This document shows positions 26,004-35,196 of a DNA stretch of 64,000 bases, in pieces (position 1 is the first letter of the stretch; each line of letters begins with the position of its first letter). Below the pieces are notes generated by a model. That model ran no database searches. It had not been told where the DNA came from and saw only the letters and a list, made by a program, of their open reading frames with translations. The stretch covers positions 248,001 through 312,000 of the forward strand of contig NZ_MAUE01000026.1 of the NCBI RefSeq assembly GCF_001702265.1, in the 5' to 3' direction. The position numbers were made by a program, and so were the translations under genes. Source of the DNA: Pseudomonas aylmerensis (GTDB lineage Bacteria; Pseudomonadota; Gammaproteobacteria; Pseudomonadales; Pseudomonadaceae).

Positions 26004-26822
26004 TCAGCGTTTTAGGAACGCCAACAGATCTTCGTTCAACTGCTGGGCGTGGGTCACCGCGAACCCGTGGGGCGCGTCCTTGTACACCTTCAGTTGGGCG
26101 CCCTTGATCAACTCCGCCGCCACTTTGCCGGTGGTCTCGAACGGCACGATCTGGTCGCCATCGCCATGGATCACCAGGGTGGGTACGTCGATCTTCGCCA
26201 TGTCCGGGCGGAAGTCGGTTTCGGCGAACGCGGTGACGCAATCCACCGTGGCCTTGAGCGAGGCCAGCAGGGCGATTTGCAGGGTCTGGGTCTGCACGCC
26301 TTGGGAGACGACCTGGCCCTTGTTGATGCCATAGAACGGTGCGTTGAAATCGCTGATGAACTGCGCGCGATCCTTCAGCAGCTCGGTCTTGAACCCTGCG
26401 AACACATCGAGCGGGACACCCTGCGGATAGTCGGGCTTCTGGCCGAACAACGGGGTGACGGCGCCCAGCAGCACCAGGCCGGCCACCCGTGCGCTGCCGT
26501 GGCGGGCGATGTAGCGGGCCACATCGCCGCCGCCCATGGAGAAGCCCACCAGGGTCACGTCCTCGAGGTCCAGGTGTTCGATCAACTGGGCGATGTCGTC
26601 GGCGAAGGTGTCGTAGTCGTTGCCGGTCCAGGGTTGGTCCGAGCGACCAAAGCCACGACGGTCAAAGGCGATGGTGCGATAGCCGCGGCTGCTGAGGTAT
26701 TCCATCTGGTATTCCCACATGTCGGCGTCCAGTGGCCAACCGTGGCTGAACAACACCGGTTTACCGCTGCCCCAGTCCTTGAAATAGATCTGGGTACCGT
26801 CTTTTGCAACAAATGTGCTCAT
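26004..26822 (-). CDS. Alpha/beta hydrolase, arylesterase / cofactor-free haloperoxidase family
   Basis: A 272-residue alpha/beta hydrolase. The catalytic triad is Ser in GFSMGG (about residue 95), Asp in HGDGDQIVP and His in DAPHGFAVTH. The N-terminal sequence MSTFVAKDGTQIYFKDWGSG and overall length match the Pseudomonas arylesterase/chloroperoxidase F group, which hydrolyses esters and can form peracids. Its own terminator follows. It is divergent from the alcohol dehydrogenase across a 149-bp gap. Confidence 0.92.
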   Translation of the reverse strand: MSTFVAKDGTQIYFKDWGSGKPVLFSHGWPLDADMWEYQMEYLSSRGYRTIAFDRRGFGRSDQPWTGNDYDTFADDIAQLIEHLDLEDVTLVGFSMGGGDVARYIARHGSARVAGLVLLGAVTPLFGQKPDYPQGVPLDVFAGFKTELLKDRAQFISDFNAPFYGINKGQVVSQGVQTQTLQIALLASLKATVDCVTAFAETDFRPDMAKIDVPTLVIHGDGDQIVPFETTGKVAAELIKGAQLKVYKDAPHGFAVTHAQQLNEDLLAFLKR

Positions 26823-26971
26823 GCAAAAACTCCTGGTTGAGGGGGCTGAAAGACTCTAGCGCACTATTGCGTGAAACCGGACGAAGGGCTTGTACCGGTG
26901 TGCTCGGTTGAACGGTCCAGCGTCTATGCTGGTCCACTGACCTCTACCGTCAGATCACACAGGTGAACGAA

Positions 26972-28039
26972 ATGGCCAAGACTTACAGCTACGCCGCCCA
27001 GAACGCCAAGGATGCCCTCAAGCCCTTCACCTTCGAGCGCCGCGCGCCGGGGGCCGAGGACGTCCAGATCGACATTCTGTATTGCGGCGTCTGCCACTCC
27101 GACCTGCACACAGCGCGCAATGAGTGGAACAACACCCTGTATCCCTCGGTGCCCGGCCACGAAATCGTCGGCCGTGTGACAGCGGTGGGCGCCAACGTGA
27201 AAAAATTCAAGGTCGGCGACCTCGCCGGCGTCGGCTGCATGGTCGACAGCTGCCAGCACTGTGCGTCCTGCGCCGAGGGCGAGGAGCAATACTGCGAGAA
27301 CGGGTTTACCGGCACCTACAACGGCCCGGTGTTCGGCGGTGAAAACACCTTTGGCGGTTATTCGGACAGCATCGTGGTCAAGGAGAAGTTCGTGCTGCGC
27401 ATCTCCCACGATGATTCGAACCTGGCAGCGGTGGCGCCGCTGCTGTGCGCGGGCATCACCACCTACTCGCCGCTGCACCACTGGAAAGTCGGCCCCGGCA
27501 AGAAAGTCGGCGTGGTCGGCCTGGGTGGCCTGGGGCATATGGCGGTGAAGATCGCCCATGCGATGGGCGCACACGTCACACTGTTCACCACCTCACCCAA
27601 CAAGCGCGAAGACGGCCTGCGCCTGGGGGCCGATCAGGTGGTGGTGTCGAAGAACGCGGATGAAATGGCCAAGGTCGCCAACAGCCTGGACTTCATCCTC
27701 AACACCGTCGCTGCACCGCATAACCTGGATGTGTTTCTCAACCTGCTCAAGCGTGACGGCACCATGACCCTGGTCGGCGCGCCCGACAGTCCGCACCCGT
27801 CGCCGGCGGTATTCGGCCTGATCTTCAAGCGCCGCAGCCTGGCTGGCTCGTTGATCGGCGGGATCCAGGAGACCCAGGACATGCTCGACTTCTGCGCCAA
27901 GCACGGGATTGTCTCGGACATCGAGATGATCGATATCCAGGGGATCAACGAGGCGTATGAGCGGATGCTCAAGGGCGATGTGAAGTATCGATTCGTGATC
28001 GATATGGACAGCCTGAAGAAAGCAAGCCACGCGGCCTGA
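26972..28039 (+). CDS. Zinc-dependent NAD(P) alcohol dehydrogenase (YahK/cinnamyl-alcohol type)
   Basis: A 355-residue zinc alcohol dehydrogenase. The catalytic zinc ligands are Cys in YCGVCHSD and His-Glu in PGHEIVG. The structural zinc is held by the four-cysteine segment CQHCASC..YC. The coenzyme site is VGLGGLGHMAVK. ATG 26972 is chosen over an in-frame GTG at 26963 because AGGTGA precedes it at 5 bases. The family reduces aldehydes with NADPH, consistent with a neighbourhood of electrophile detoxification genes. Confidence 0.93.
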   Translation: MAKTYSYAAQNAKDALKPFTFERRAPGAEDVQIDILYCGVCHSDLHTARNEWNNTLYPSVPGHEIVGRVTAVGANVKKFKVGDLAGVGCMVDSCQHCASCAEGEEQYCENGFTGTYNGPVFGGENTFGGYSDSIVVKEKFVLRISHDDSNLAAVAPLLCAGITTYSPLHHWKVGPGKKVGVVGLGGLGHMAVKIAHAMGAHVTLFTTSPNKREDGLRLGADQVVVSKNADEMAKVANSLDFILNTVAAPHNLDVFLNLLKRDGTMTLVGAPDSPHPSPAVFGLIFKRRSLAGSLIGGIQETQDMLDFCAKHGIVSDIEMIDIQGINEAYERMLKGDVKYRFVIDMDSLKKASHAA

Positions 28040-28048
28040 GGCTCGTCC

Positions 28049-28082
28049 CTGCAGGAGCCGGCTTGCCGGCTCCTGCAGTTTT
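28049..28082. repeat. REP palindrome acting as terminator between convergent genes
   Basis: Near-perfect palindrome CTGCAGGAGCCGGC..GCCGGCTCCTGCAG followed by TTTT, between the alcohol dehydrogenase and mntP. Confidence 0.85.
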
Positions 28083-28084
28083 AT

Positions 28085-28648
28085 TCAGGCTGAGAGGTGT
28101 TCGTACAGGATTGTCGCACCCACCAGCATCAGCACCACGCCGCCGACGATCTCGGCACGTTTGCCCACCACGGTGCCCAGCACCCGGCCCAGCATCATGC
28201 CGATGGTCACCATGGTCATGGTCGCGAGGCCGATCGCGGCGGAGGCCACCAGGATATTCACGTCGACAAACGCCAGGCCCACGCCCACCGCCAGCGCGTC
28301 GATGCTGGTCGCAAACGCCGTGACCGCCAGGATCATGAACGAATGCTGGGTTGGTTTCTCGGCCTCCTCATCGTCGGCCTTGAGCCCGTTGTAGATCATG
28401 TGCAGGCCCAGCACCGCGAGCAGGGTGAAGGCGATCCAGTGGTCCCAGTTCTCCACCCAACGCGTCGCAGCATGGCCGATGGCCCAGCCGATCATCGGGG
28501 TAATGGCTTCGATCACGCCGAAGATCAGGCCGGCGCGCAGGGCTTGGGTCAGGCGTGGCTTGTGCAGGCTGGAGCCTTTGCCGATGGCCGCCGCGAAGGC
28601 GTCCGTGGACATGGCAAGGGCGAGAAGGATCAGGGAAATGGGGTTCAC
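28085..28648 (-). CDS. mntP: Manganese exporter MntP
   Basis: A 187-residue inner-membrane protein with six predicted helices in two repeats. The conserved acidic motifs AMSTDAFAAAIGKG (helix 1) and TSIDALAVGVGLAF (helix 4) identify MntP (former DUF204/YebN). It pumps Mn2+ out of the cytoplasm. The start is GTG 28648 with GGAAG seven bases upstream. A yybP-ykoY manganese riboswitch occupies the leader, which supports both the identity and control by manganese. Confidence 0.95.
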   Translation of the reverse strand: MNPISLILLALAMSTDAFAAAIGKGSSLHKPRLTQALRAGLIFGVIEAITPMIGWAIGHAATRWVENWDHWIAFTLLAVLGLHMIYNGLKADDEEAEKPTQHSFMILAVTAFATSIDALAVGVGLAFVDVNILVASAAIGLATMTMVTIGMMLGRVLGTVVGKRAEIVGGVVLMLVGATILYEHLSA

Positions 28649-28660
28649 GGTCAGGCTTCC

Positions 28661-28702
28661 AGTCGGGCTATATGAGACAACGACACACCCACACGCCCGA
28701 CT
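28661..28702 (-). promoter_or_regulatory. Expression platform between Mn riboswitch and mntP start
   Basis: Arms AGTCGGGC (28702-28695 on the transcript) and GCCCGACT (28668-28661) can pair. CGACACA (28720-28714) can pair with TGTGTCG (28687-28681). The two pairings interleave and so should exclude each other, and CGACACA shares bases with the 3' strand of riboswitch stem P1. The last arm directly abuts the GGAAG ribosome site. Confidence 0.6.
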
Positions 28703-28714
28703 TTAGGCATGGAT

Positions 28715-28827
28715 GTGTCGCTGGTCTCACCAACCGAAAAGACGGTGTTCGCACCACGGCAGGTTGCCGAATATGTTGATACGAACGCTTCCGACAGGAT
28801 CAGAAGCAGGTTACTCCCCAACGAGGT
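28715..28827 (-). promoter_or_regulatory. yybP-ykoY manganese riboswitch
   Basis: On the minus strand the aptamer's conserved blocks appear in order: GGGGAGTAAC, then TCAACATA, then GGTTGGTGAGACCAGCGA. Stem P1 can form between TCGTT (28824-28820) and AGCGA (28722-28718). The element lies in the leader of mntP, as in E. coli, and should bind Mn2+ and switch expression on when manganese is high. Confidence 0.9.
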
Positions 28828-28871
28828 GGGCGATCTTAGGCGAGCGTAGATGAAAAATTTGTCAAAAGGCC

Positions 28872-30248
28872 TTATTGCAGTTCACGGATGATCCGGCAGA
28901 ACACCGGGTCATCCAGGTAAGCCACGTTCAGGCGCGTCCACGGCACTGTGTTCTTCGGTTGCGTGGAAAAGATCGCCCCCGGCGCGAGCATCACGCCCTG
29001 GGCCAGGCACAGGCGGGTGAGGGCGTTGGCATCCTCGACAGTCGGGAAGCGGGCCCACAGGTACAGGCTCTGCTCGGGCCGGCAGAACACCTCGGCGCCG
29101 AGTTCGTCGAGCAGCGCCAGGCCTCGGGCGGTGGCGTGGCGCAGGCGATCCTGCAGGCGCGAAAGGTGGCGCAGGAAGTGCCCTTCGCCGAGGATCACGT
29201 CGATGGTGCGCTCGCTGTACTCGGCGCCGCTGTTGTGCAGGATCATCTTGATGTCCGCCAGTTCCTCGACGCGCTGCTTGCTACCAGCGATAAAACCCAC
29301 GCGCAGGGCTGCCGACACCGATTTGGAAAAGCTGCCGACGTACAAGGTGCGGTTGAGTTGGTCGAGGGCCGACAGCTTGATCGCCGAACTGGGCTTGAAG
29401 TCAGCCATCGCATCGTTTTCCACCAGCAGCAGGTCGTAGGTCTCGGCGATGCGCAGCAACTGGTGCGCCTTGGCCGGGGACAGGTCCGAGCCGGTGGGGT
29501 TGTGGCCGATCGACTGCAGGAAAAACAGGCGCGGGCGATGGGCCTTGATCAACTGCTCCAGCGCCTGCAGGTTCGGCCCGTCGGGTTCGCGCGGCACGCC
29601 GAACATGCGCGCGCCCTGCAACTGCAGTTTGCCGAACAGCGGGTAGTAGCCGGGATCTTCGACCAGCACCGGGTCGCCGGGGTTGAGGTAGCGCCGGATG
29701 ATCAAGTCCATCGCATGGTTGGCACCCAAGGTGGTCACCAGTTGGCGCGGCGACACCGGCAGCGCGTAGTCCGCCAGCTTTTGCACCAGGCGTGCGCGCA
29801 GCCCGGCGTTGCCCAGGCGTGTGCCGTAGCGAAACAGCGTGGTCACCCCGGCGCGCACCACCTGGCGGTGGAACTTGTCCAGGCGCATGTCCATCAGCCA
29901 TTCCACCGGCGGGAAGCCTTCGCCCAGGTGCGAGTGGCCCGGGTCGCGCACAAATTGCTGGCGCATCATCCAGATGGTGTCGAGGGCTCGGTTGTAGGGT
30001 TGGCTCTCTTCGTCTTCGCTGGTGTGGGCCACGCGCTTGATCACGAAAAAGCCCTGGCCATGGCGCGCCTCCACCAGCCCGTCGGCGGCCAGGTGCTCGT
30101 AGGCGGTGATCACTGTGTTCTTGGAATGCCCATGCAGGCGCATGTATTCGCGCAGCGATGGCAGCTTCTCGCCGGCCTTGAGGGCGCCGTCGGTGATTTG
30201 CTGGGCGATGGCGCTGGCCACCTGTTGCGCGAGGGTCGGGCGCGACAT
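28872..30248 (-). CDS. MocR-type regulator (GntR helix-turn-helix fused to aminotransferase)
   Basis: A 458-residue protein. The N-terminal GntR winged helix (LPSLREYMRLHGHSKNTVITAY, residues about 29-50) joins a fold-type I aminotransferase domain. The PLP-site Asn is in SIGHNPTG (about residue 250), the Asp/Tyr region follows, and the Schiff-base Lys is in VGSFSKSVSAALR. Such MocR proteins use PLP or a PLP-adduct as sensor and usually regulate the divergent neighbour. Here that is the mevalonate catabolic operon starting with mvaA, and the 134-bp gap contains repeated ACTGT/ACAGT half-sites. Confidence 0.92.
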   Translation of the reverse strand: MSRPTLAQQVASAIAQQITDGALKAGEKLPSLREYMRLHGHSKNTVITAYEHLAADGLVEARHGQGFFVIKRVAHTSEDEESQPYNRALDTIWMMRQQFVRDPGHSHLGEGFPPVEWLMDMRLDKFHRQVVRAGVTTLFRYGTRLGNAGLRARLVQKLADYALPVSPRQLVTTLGANHAMDLIIRRYLNPGDPVLVEDPGYYPLFGKLQLQGARMFGVPREPDGPNLQALEQLIKAHRPRLFFLQSIGHNPTGSDLSPAKAHQLLRIAETYDLLLVENDAMADFKPSSAIKLSALDQLNRTLYVGSFSKSVSAALRVGFIAGSKQRVEELADIKMILHNSGAEYSERTIDVILGEGHFLRHLSRLQDRLRHATARGLALLDELGAEVFCRPEQSLYLWARFPTVEDANALTRLCLAQGVMLAPGAIFSTQPKNTVPWTRLNVAYLDDPVFCRIIRELQ

Positions 30249-30280
30249 GCTGCAATTCCTCGTGGGTTCTTGTTATGGGT

Positions 30281-30312
30281 ACAGTGGCTGAACTGTCCGG
30301 CAAAACTGTACC
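30281..30312. promoter_or_regulatory. Probable operator between MocR-type regulator and mvaA
   Basis: Three related half-sites: ACAGT (30281-30285, preceded by GGT), ACTGT (30292-30296) and ACTGTACC (30305-30312). The outer GGTACAGT and ACTGTACC are perfect inverse copies. MocR-type proteins bind repeated sites of this kind near the divergent promoter. Confidence 0.5.
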
Positions 30313-30382
30313 TTCTTTCAAGGCTACAGATGGGGCAATTTGGCGGCATCCAATAACAAATGACTCCTTGAGGAGCCCCTGA

Positions 30383-31669
<1,287 letters not shown>

Positions 31670-31671
31670 GC

Positions 31672-32568
31672 ATGAACAGCGTTCGGCTGGTGGAAGTGGG
31701 CGCGCGCGACGGCTTGCAGAATGAAGCGCGCAGCCTGTCGGTGGACACCCGCATCGCGCTGGTGGAACGCCTCGCCGATGCTGGCTTGCGCACCATTGAG
31801 GCGGGGGCCTTCGTGTCGCCGCGCTGGGTGCCGCAGATGGCCGATTCCGCTGCCGTGCTGCGTGGCCTGGGCGAGCGCCATGGCGTGACCTACACCGCGC
31901 TGGTACCCAACCTGCAAGGCCTGGACATGGCCCTGGCCGCCGGTTGCCGCGAGGTGGCAGTGTTTGCGGCGGCGTCCGAAGCGTTTTCGCAGAAGAACAT
32001 CAACTGTTCGATTGCCCAGAGCCTGAAGCGCTTCGAACCGGTGCTGGCCAAGGCCCTGGAAGCCGGCGTGGCGGTGCGTGGCTACGTCTCCTGCGTGCTC
32101 GGCTGCCCGTTCAGCGGCGCAGTGCCGGTGCCGCAGGTGGTCGCGGTGACCCAGGCGCTGTACGCCATGGGCTGCTACGAAGTCAGCCTCGGCGACACTA
32201 TCGGTACCGGCACGCCGGGCGCGACCACGCGGTTGATCCAGGCCTGTGCCGACGCGGTGCCGCTGAGTGCCCTGGCCGGGCATTTCCATGACACCTACGG
32301 CATGGCCGTGGCCAATGTGCAGGCGGCGTGGCAGGCCGGGGTGCGGGTGTTCGACAGCTCGGTCTCGGGGCTGGGTGGCTGCCCTTATTCTCCAGGGGCC
32401 ACCGGCAACGTCGCGACCGAGGAACTGGTGTATCTATTTGAGGGGCAGGGCATCGCCACCGGCGTCGACCTTGCAAAACTGCTGGAGGTAGCCGTCTTTA
32501 TTGATAACCGGCTGCAACGCACCGGCGAATCGCGGGTGGCCAAGGCGCTGCGTGCACGTCCCCAATAA
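31672..32568 (+). CDS. mvaB: HMG-CoA lyase
   Basis: A 298-residue TIM-barrel lyase of the HMGL family. It shows Arg12-Asp13 in VGARDGLQNE, the metal-binding His204 and His206 in GHFHDTYG, and Cys237 in the signature GLGGCPYSPGATGN. It splits HMG-CoA into acetyl-CoA and acetoacetate, completing mevalonate breakdown. ATG 31672 lies two bases after the mvaA stop; an in-frame GTG at 31666 would overlap it. The mvaA-mvaB order is that of P. mevalonii. Confidence 0.95.
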   Translation: MNSVRLVEVGARDGLQNEARSLSVDTRIALVERLADAGLRTIEAGAFVSPRWVPQMADSAAVLRGLGERHGVTYTALVPNLQGLDMALAAGCREVAVFAAASEAFSQKNINCSIAQSLKRFEPVLAKALEAGVAVRGYVSCVLGCPFSGAVPVPQVVAVTQALYAMGCYEVSLGDTIGTGTPGATTRLIQACADAVPLSALAGHFHDTYGMAVANVQAAWQAGVRVFDSSVSGLGGCPYSPGATGNVATEELVYLFEGQGIATGVDLAKLLEVAVFIDNRLQRTGESRVAKALRARPQ

Positions 32569-32585
32569 CAATAACTGGAGAACCC

Positions 32586-33812
32586 ATGAACCCTCTTACC
32601 GACACCCTGGCCGGCTTCGGCCCGCTCAAGGGCGTGACTATCCTCGATCTCACCCGTGTAGTGGCGGGGCCGTACTGCGCCATGCTGCTGGCGGACATGG
32701 GCGCCACGGTGATCAAGATCGAGCACCCCACCGACCCCGACCTGACCCGTGAATTCCCGCCCATGAGTCGCAGCAGCCAGGCGCCGGTCAGCGGTTTCTT
32801 CGCCCAGTTCAACCGCAACAAACAGGCGGTGTGCCTGGACCTCAAGCACGCCGACGGCAAGGCGACGTTCCTCGACATGGTGCGCAAGGCCGATATCGTC
32901 ATCGAGAACTTCCGCCCCGGTACGATGGACAAGCTGGGCCTGGGCTACAAGGTGCTCAAGGCGGTCAACCCGGCACTGGTGTTCACCGCCATCAGCGGCT
33001 TCGGCCAGCATGGGCCGAACTCGTCGCGCCCGGCGTTCGACAGCAGCGCCCAGGCCGCCGGCGGGCTGTGGTCGATGAATGGCACCGTGGAAGAGCCGAT
33101 GCGCGTCGGCACCGTGCTGGGGGATCTGTCCGCTGCCCTGTATGCCGCGATTGGCACCCTCGGTGCCTTGCGTGAAGCCGAGCGCAGCGGCCAGGGGCAA
33201 CTGGTGGACGTGTCCCAGCAGGACTCGATTATCTCGCTGACCGAAAACGCCCTGGTCACCTACACCGAGACCGGCGCAGTGGTCGGCCCGACCGGCAACG
33301 GCCATCCGTTCGTCAAACCCTACGGGCGCTATGCGTGCAAGGACGGCTTTGTGTTTTTCGGCGCCTACACGGACAAGTTCTGGCGCGAGGCCTGCCATGC
33401 CTTCGGTGATGCGGCGTTGGCCAGCGATCAGGAAATCGACACCATGGCCAAGCGTTTCGAGCAGGCCACTTACCTGCGGCGGGTCAAGCCCATCGTCGAA
33501 GGCTGGTGCGCGGCGCACACCAAGGCCGAGCTGGAAGCTTTGACCGGCGACCGCTTCCCGTTGTCGCCGATCAAGAGCATGGATGAAGTGGTCGCCGACC
33601 CGCACGTGCGCGAGCGTGACATGGTGGTCAGCGTCGAATGCCAGGGCGCGCATTTCGAGGTGTTCGGTAACCCGGTGAAGCTCTCCGGCGGCACCTTGGA
33701 GAAGGGCGCCAGCGCGCCGGGTGTCGGCCAGCATAACCAGCAGGTCTACCGCGATTGGCTGGGCCTGGACGCAGCGCAGTACGAGGACCTGGTCCGGCGA
33801 GGTGTGATTTGA
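32586..33812 (+). CDS. CaiB/BaiF-type (family III) CoA-transferase
   Basis: A 408-residue CoA-transferase. The N-terminal family pattern is ILDLTRVVAGPYCAMLLADMGA (in pieces), then VIKIEHP, and the region around VDVSQQDSI carries the candidate catalytic Asp. TGGAGA precedes the ATG. HMG-CoA reductase makes HMG-CoA directly from mevalonate and CoA, so this enzyme is not needed for the classical route. It probably activates a related free acid such as 3-hydroxy-3-methylglutarate or an unsaturated C6 dicarboxylate, with the two following hydratase-like genes acting on the CoA ester (inference). Confidence 0.9.
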   Translation: MNPLTDTLAGFGPLKGVTILDLTRVVAGPYCAMLLADMGATVIKIEHPTDPDLTREFPPMSRSSQAPVSGFFAQFNRNKQAVCLDLKHADGKATFLDMVRKADIVIENFRPGTMDKLGLGYKVLKAVNPALVFTAISGFGQHGPNSSRPAFDSSAQAAGGLWSMNGTVEEPMRVGTVLGDLSAALYAAIGTLGALREAERSGQGQLVDVSQQDSIISLTENALVTYTETGAVVGPTGNGHPFVKPYGRYACKDGFVFFGAYTDKFWREACHAFGDAALASDQEIDTMAKRFEQATYLRRVKPIVEGWCAAHTKAELEALTGDRFPLSPIKSMDEVVADPHVRERDMVVSVECQGAHFEVFGNPVKLSGGTLEKGASAPGVGQHNQQVYRDWLGLDAAQYEDLVRRGVI

Positions 33813-34264
33813 GCCTGCTTACCGCCGAAATCACAGGCTGCATCGGCCAGGCATTGGCGCCGGTGCGTTTTCAAGTCAACCGCCAGGATATCCGTAAATA
33901 CGCGGTCGCCACCGGGCAGCGCCAGGCGCGGTTCCTCGCCGGTGATGAAGCACCGCTGATGTTTTTGTTCAGCGTGCTGATGCCGGTGCTGCCCCTCGAC
34001 CACCTGCGTGAAGACGGCCATTGCCCGGACAGCCCGTTGCTGCCCGAGCTGCCGCTCAAGCGCATCCTCGCCGGCGGCAGCCGCTATGAAGTGAATCGGC
34101 GCATTTACCCCGGCGATGTGCTGGTGTGCCGCCAGACCCTGGTGGACATCCACGAAAAACAGGGCGCCGAAGGGCCGCTGATTTTCCTGGTGTTCGAAAA
34201 CCGTTTCGAGAACGAGGCGGGCGAGCCGCTCGTGACCGAATACCTGACCCGGATAGCGAGATAA
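33809..34264 (+). CDS. MaoC-like hot-dog protein, N-terminal dehydratase half (FAS1-like dehydratase domain)
   Basis: A 151-residue single hot-dog-fold protein. FQVNRQDIRKYAVATG near the start and RRIYPGDVLVCRQTLVDI in the second half are typical of the MaoC_dehydrat_N group. I choose TTG 33809, which overlaps the CoA-transferase stop (TTGA); an upstream ATG at 33755 would lie 58 bases inside that gene. It pairs with the next gene, a second hot-dog protein, probably as a heterodimeric enoyl-CoA hydratase. The catalytic Asp/His pair is expected on the partner. Confidence 0.75.
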   Translation: MSLLTAEITGCIGQALAPVRFQVNRQDIRKYAVATGQRQARFLAGDEAPLMFLFSVLMPVLPLDHLREDGHCPDSPLLPELPLKRILAGGSRYEVNRRIYPGDVLVCRQTLVDIHEKQGAEGPLIFLVFENRFENEAGEPLVTEYLTRIAR

Positions 34265-34266
34265 TC

Positions 34267-34662
34267 ATGCCCACCCTCGACATCGGCCAGGCCTTGCCGT
34301 CACGGCAATACACGCCGGGCACCGTGCAACTGTTCCTGTACAACGCGGCGATCTGGAATGCCCACCGCATCCACTATGACCTGCTATACGCGCAGCACCA
34401 GGAAGGCCATCCGGCGCTGCTGGTCGATGGCCCGTTGCAGGGCGATTGGCTGACGCAGTTGCTCTACGACTGGATGGAGGACAGCGACGAACTGCTGGCC
34501 TTCGAGTACAGCAATCGGCGCGCCGCCTACGTCGGTGACGTGTTGACCGCCCACGGTGAAATCCAGGCCGTGGAGGGCGAACGCATCACGCTGGCGTTGC
34601 AGATCGTCAATCAACAGGGCCAGGCCACCACCGTGGGGCGCGCCACGCTGCGCCGACCCTGA
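34267..34662 (+). CDS. MaoC-like hot-dog protein, C-terminal hydratase half (HTD2-like)
   Basis: A 131-residue hot-dog protein. The segment WNAHRIHYDLLYAQ followed by HPALLVDGPLQGDWL matches mesaconyl-C4-CoA hydratase/HTD2-type halves, where Asn-x-His-x-x-His-Tyr-Asp helps form the hydratase site. ATG 34267 lies two bases after the previous stop. With the preceding N-terminal-type half it likely forms one hydratase acting on a CoA ester made by the CoA-transferase, for example between a methylglutaconyl-type ester and HMG-CoA (inference). Confidence 0.8.
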   Translation: MPTLDIGQALPSRQYTPGTVQLFLYNAAIWNAHRIHYDLLYAQHQEGHPALLVDGPLQGDWLTQLLYDWMEDSDELLAFEYSNRRAAYVGDVLTAHGEIQAVEGERITLALQIVNQQGQATTVGRATLRRP

Positions 34663-34713
34663 ACGCTTCACCCCCCTATAAAAACAACAAGCCCGAAAGG
34701 GCCGGAGGGCACC

Positions 34714-35196
34714 ATGCAGCAACGTTTACCGCCGAAAAGGCAAAACCTCTACGAGGTCTGGGGCGACACCATTGATGGCCGTGACCTGGCGATGTCCATC
34801 GGCATTGGCGCGGTGGTCAGCCTGGGCGCCTACTTCGCCGCGCAGCAAGTGCTGCACCACCTGGTGGAGTCGGCGCAGATGGCGCGAGCCTACGCCATGC
34901 TGATCGGCATTCTCGGCTGCCTGGCCGGTGGCGCCATCAGTGCCAGGCTGTTTGCACCCAAGCGCGACGTGCAGGAAAACGTCGCCGACCAGAGCTTTCG
35001 CGAACAAGTGGTGGCTGACCTGCTCAAGGAATACGGCAGCCTCGGGCGCCTTGAGGACTTGTCCGCCGAGGTGATCGCCGAACTGCGCGAGCTGGAGTTG
35101 TATGAGCTGTTCCGGGAAGCCCAGGCCCGCGAAGAAAACGTGTCGGTCGCCCAGGCACCGGCACTGACCCCCAGCCTCAGCGGAGGGCGCGGGTGA
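34714..35196 (+). CDS. Small two-helix membrane protein paired with TctA-like permease
   Basis: A 160-residue protein with two hydrophobic helices (about residues 22-48 and 55-75). A 70-residue charged helical cytoplasmic tail follows (VADQSFREQVVADLLKEY, ELRELELYELFREAQ). It takes the place of the small subunit TctB of tripartite tricarboxylate transporters, but TctB has four helices and no such tail. Its stop overlaps the permease start (TGATG). I do not recognise a named family; a partner subunit of the following permease is the likely role. Confidence 0.7.
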   Translation: MQQRLPPKRQNLYEVWGDTIDGRDLAMSIGIGAVVSLGAYFAAQQVLHHLVESAQMARAYAMLIGILGCLAGGAISARLFAPKRDVQENVADQSFREQVVADLLKEYGSLGRLEDLSAEVIAELRELELYELFREAQAREENVSVAQAPALTPSLSGGRG

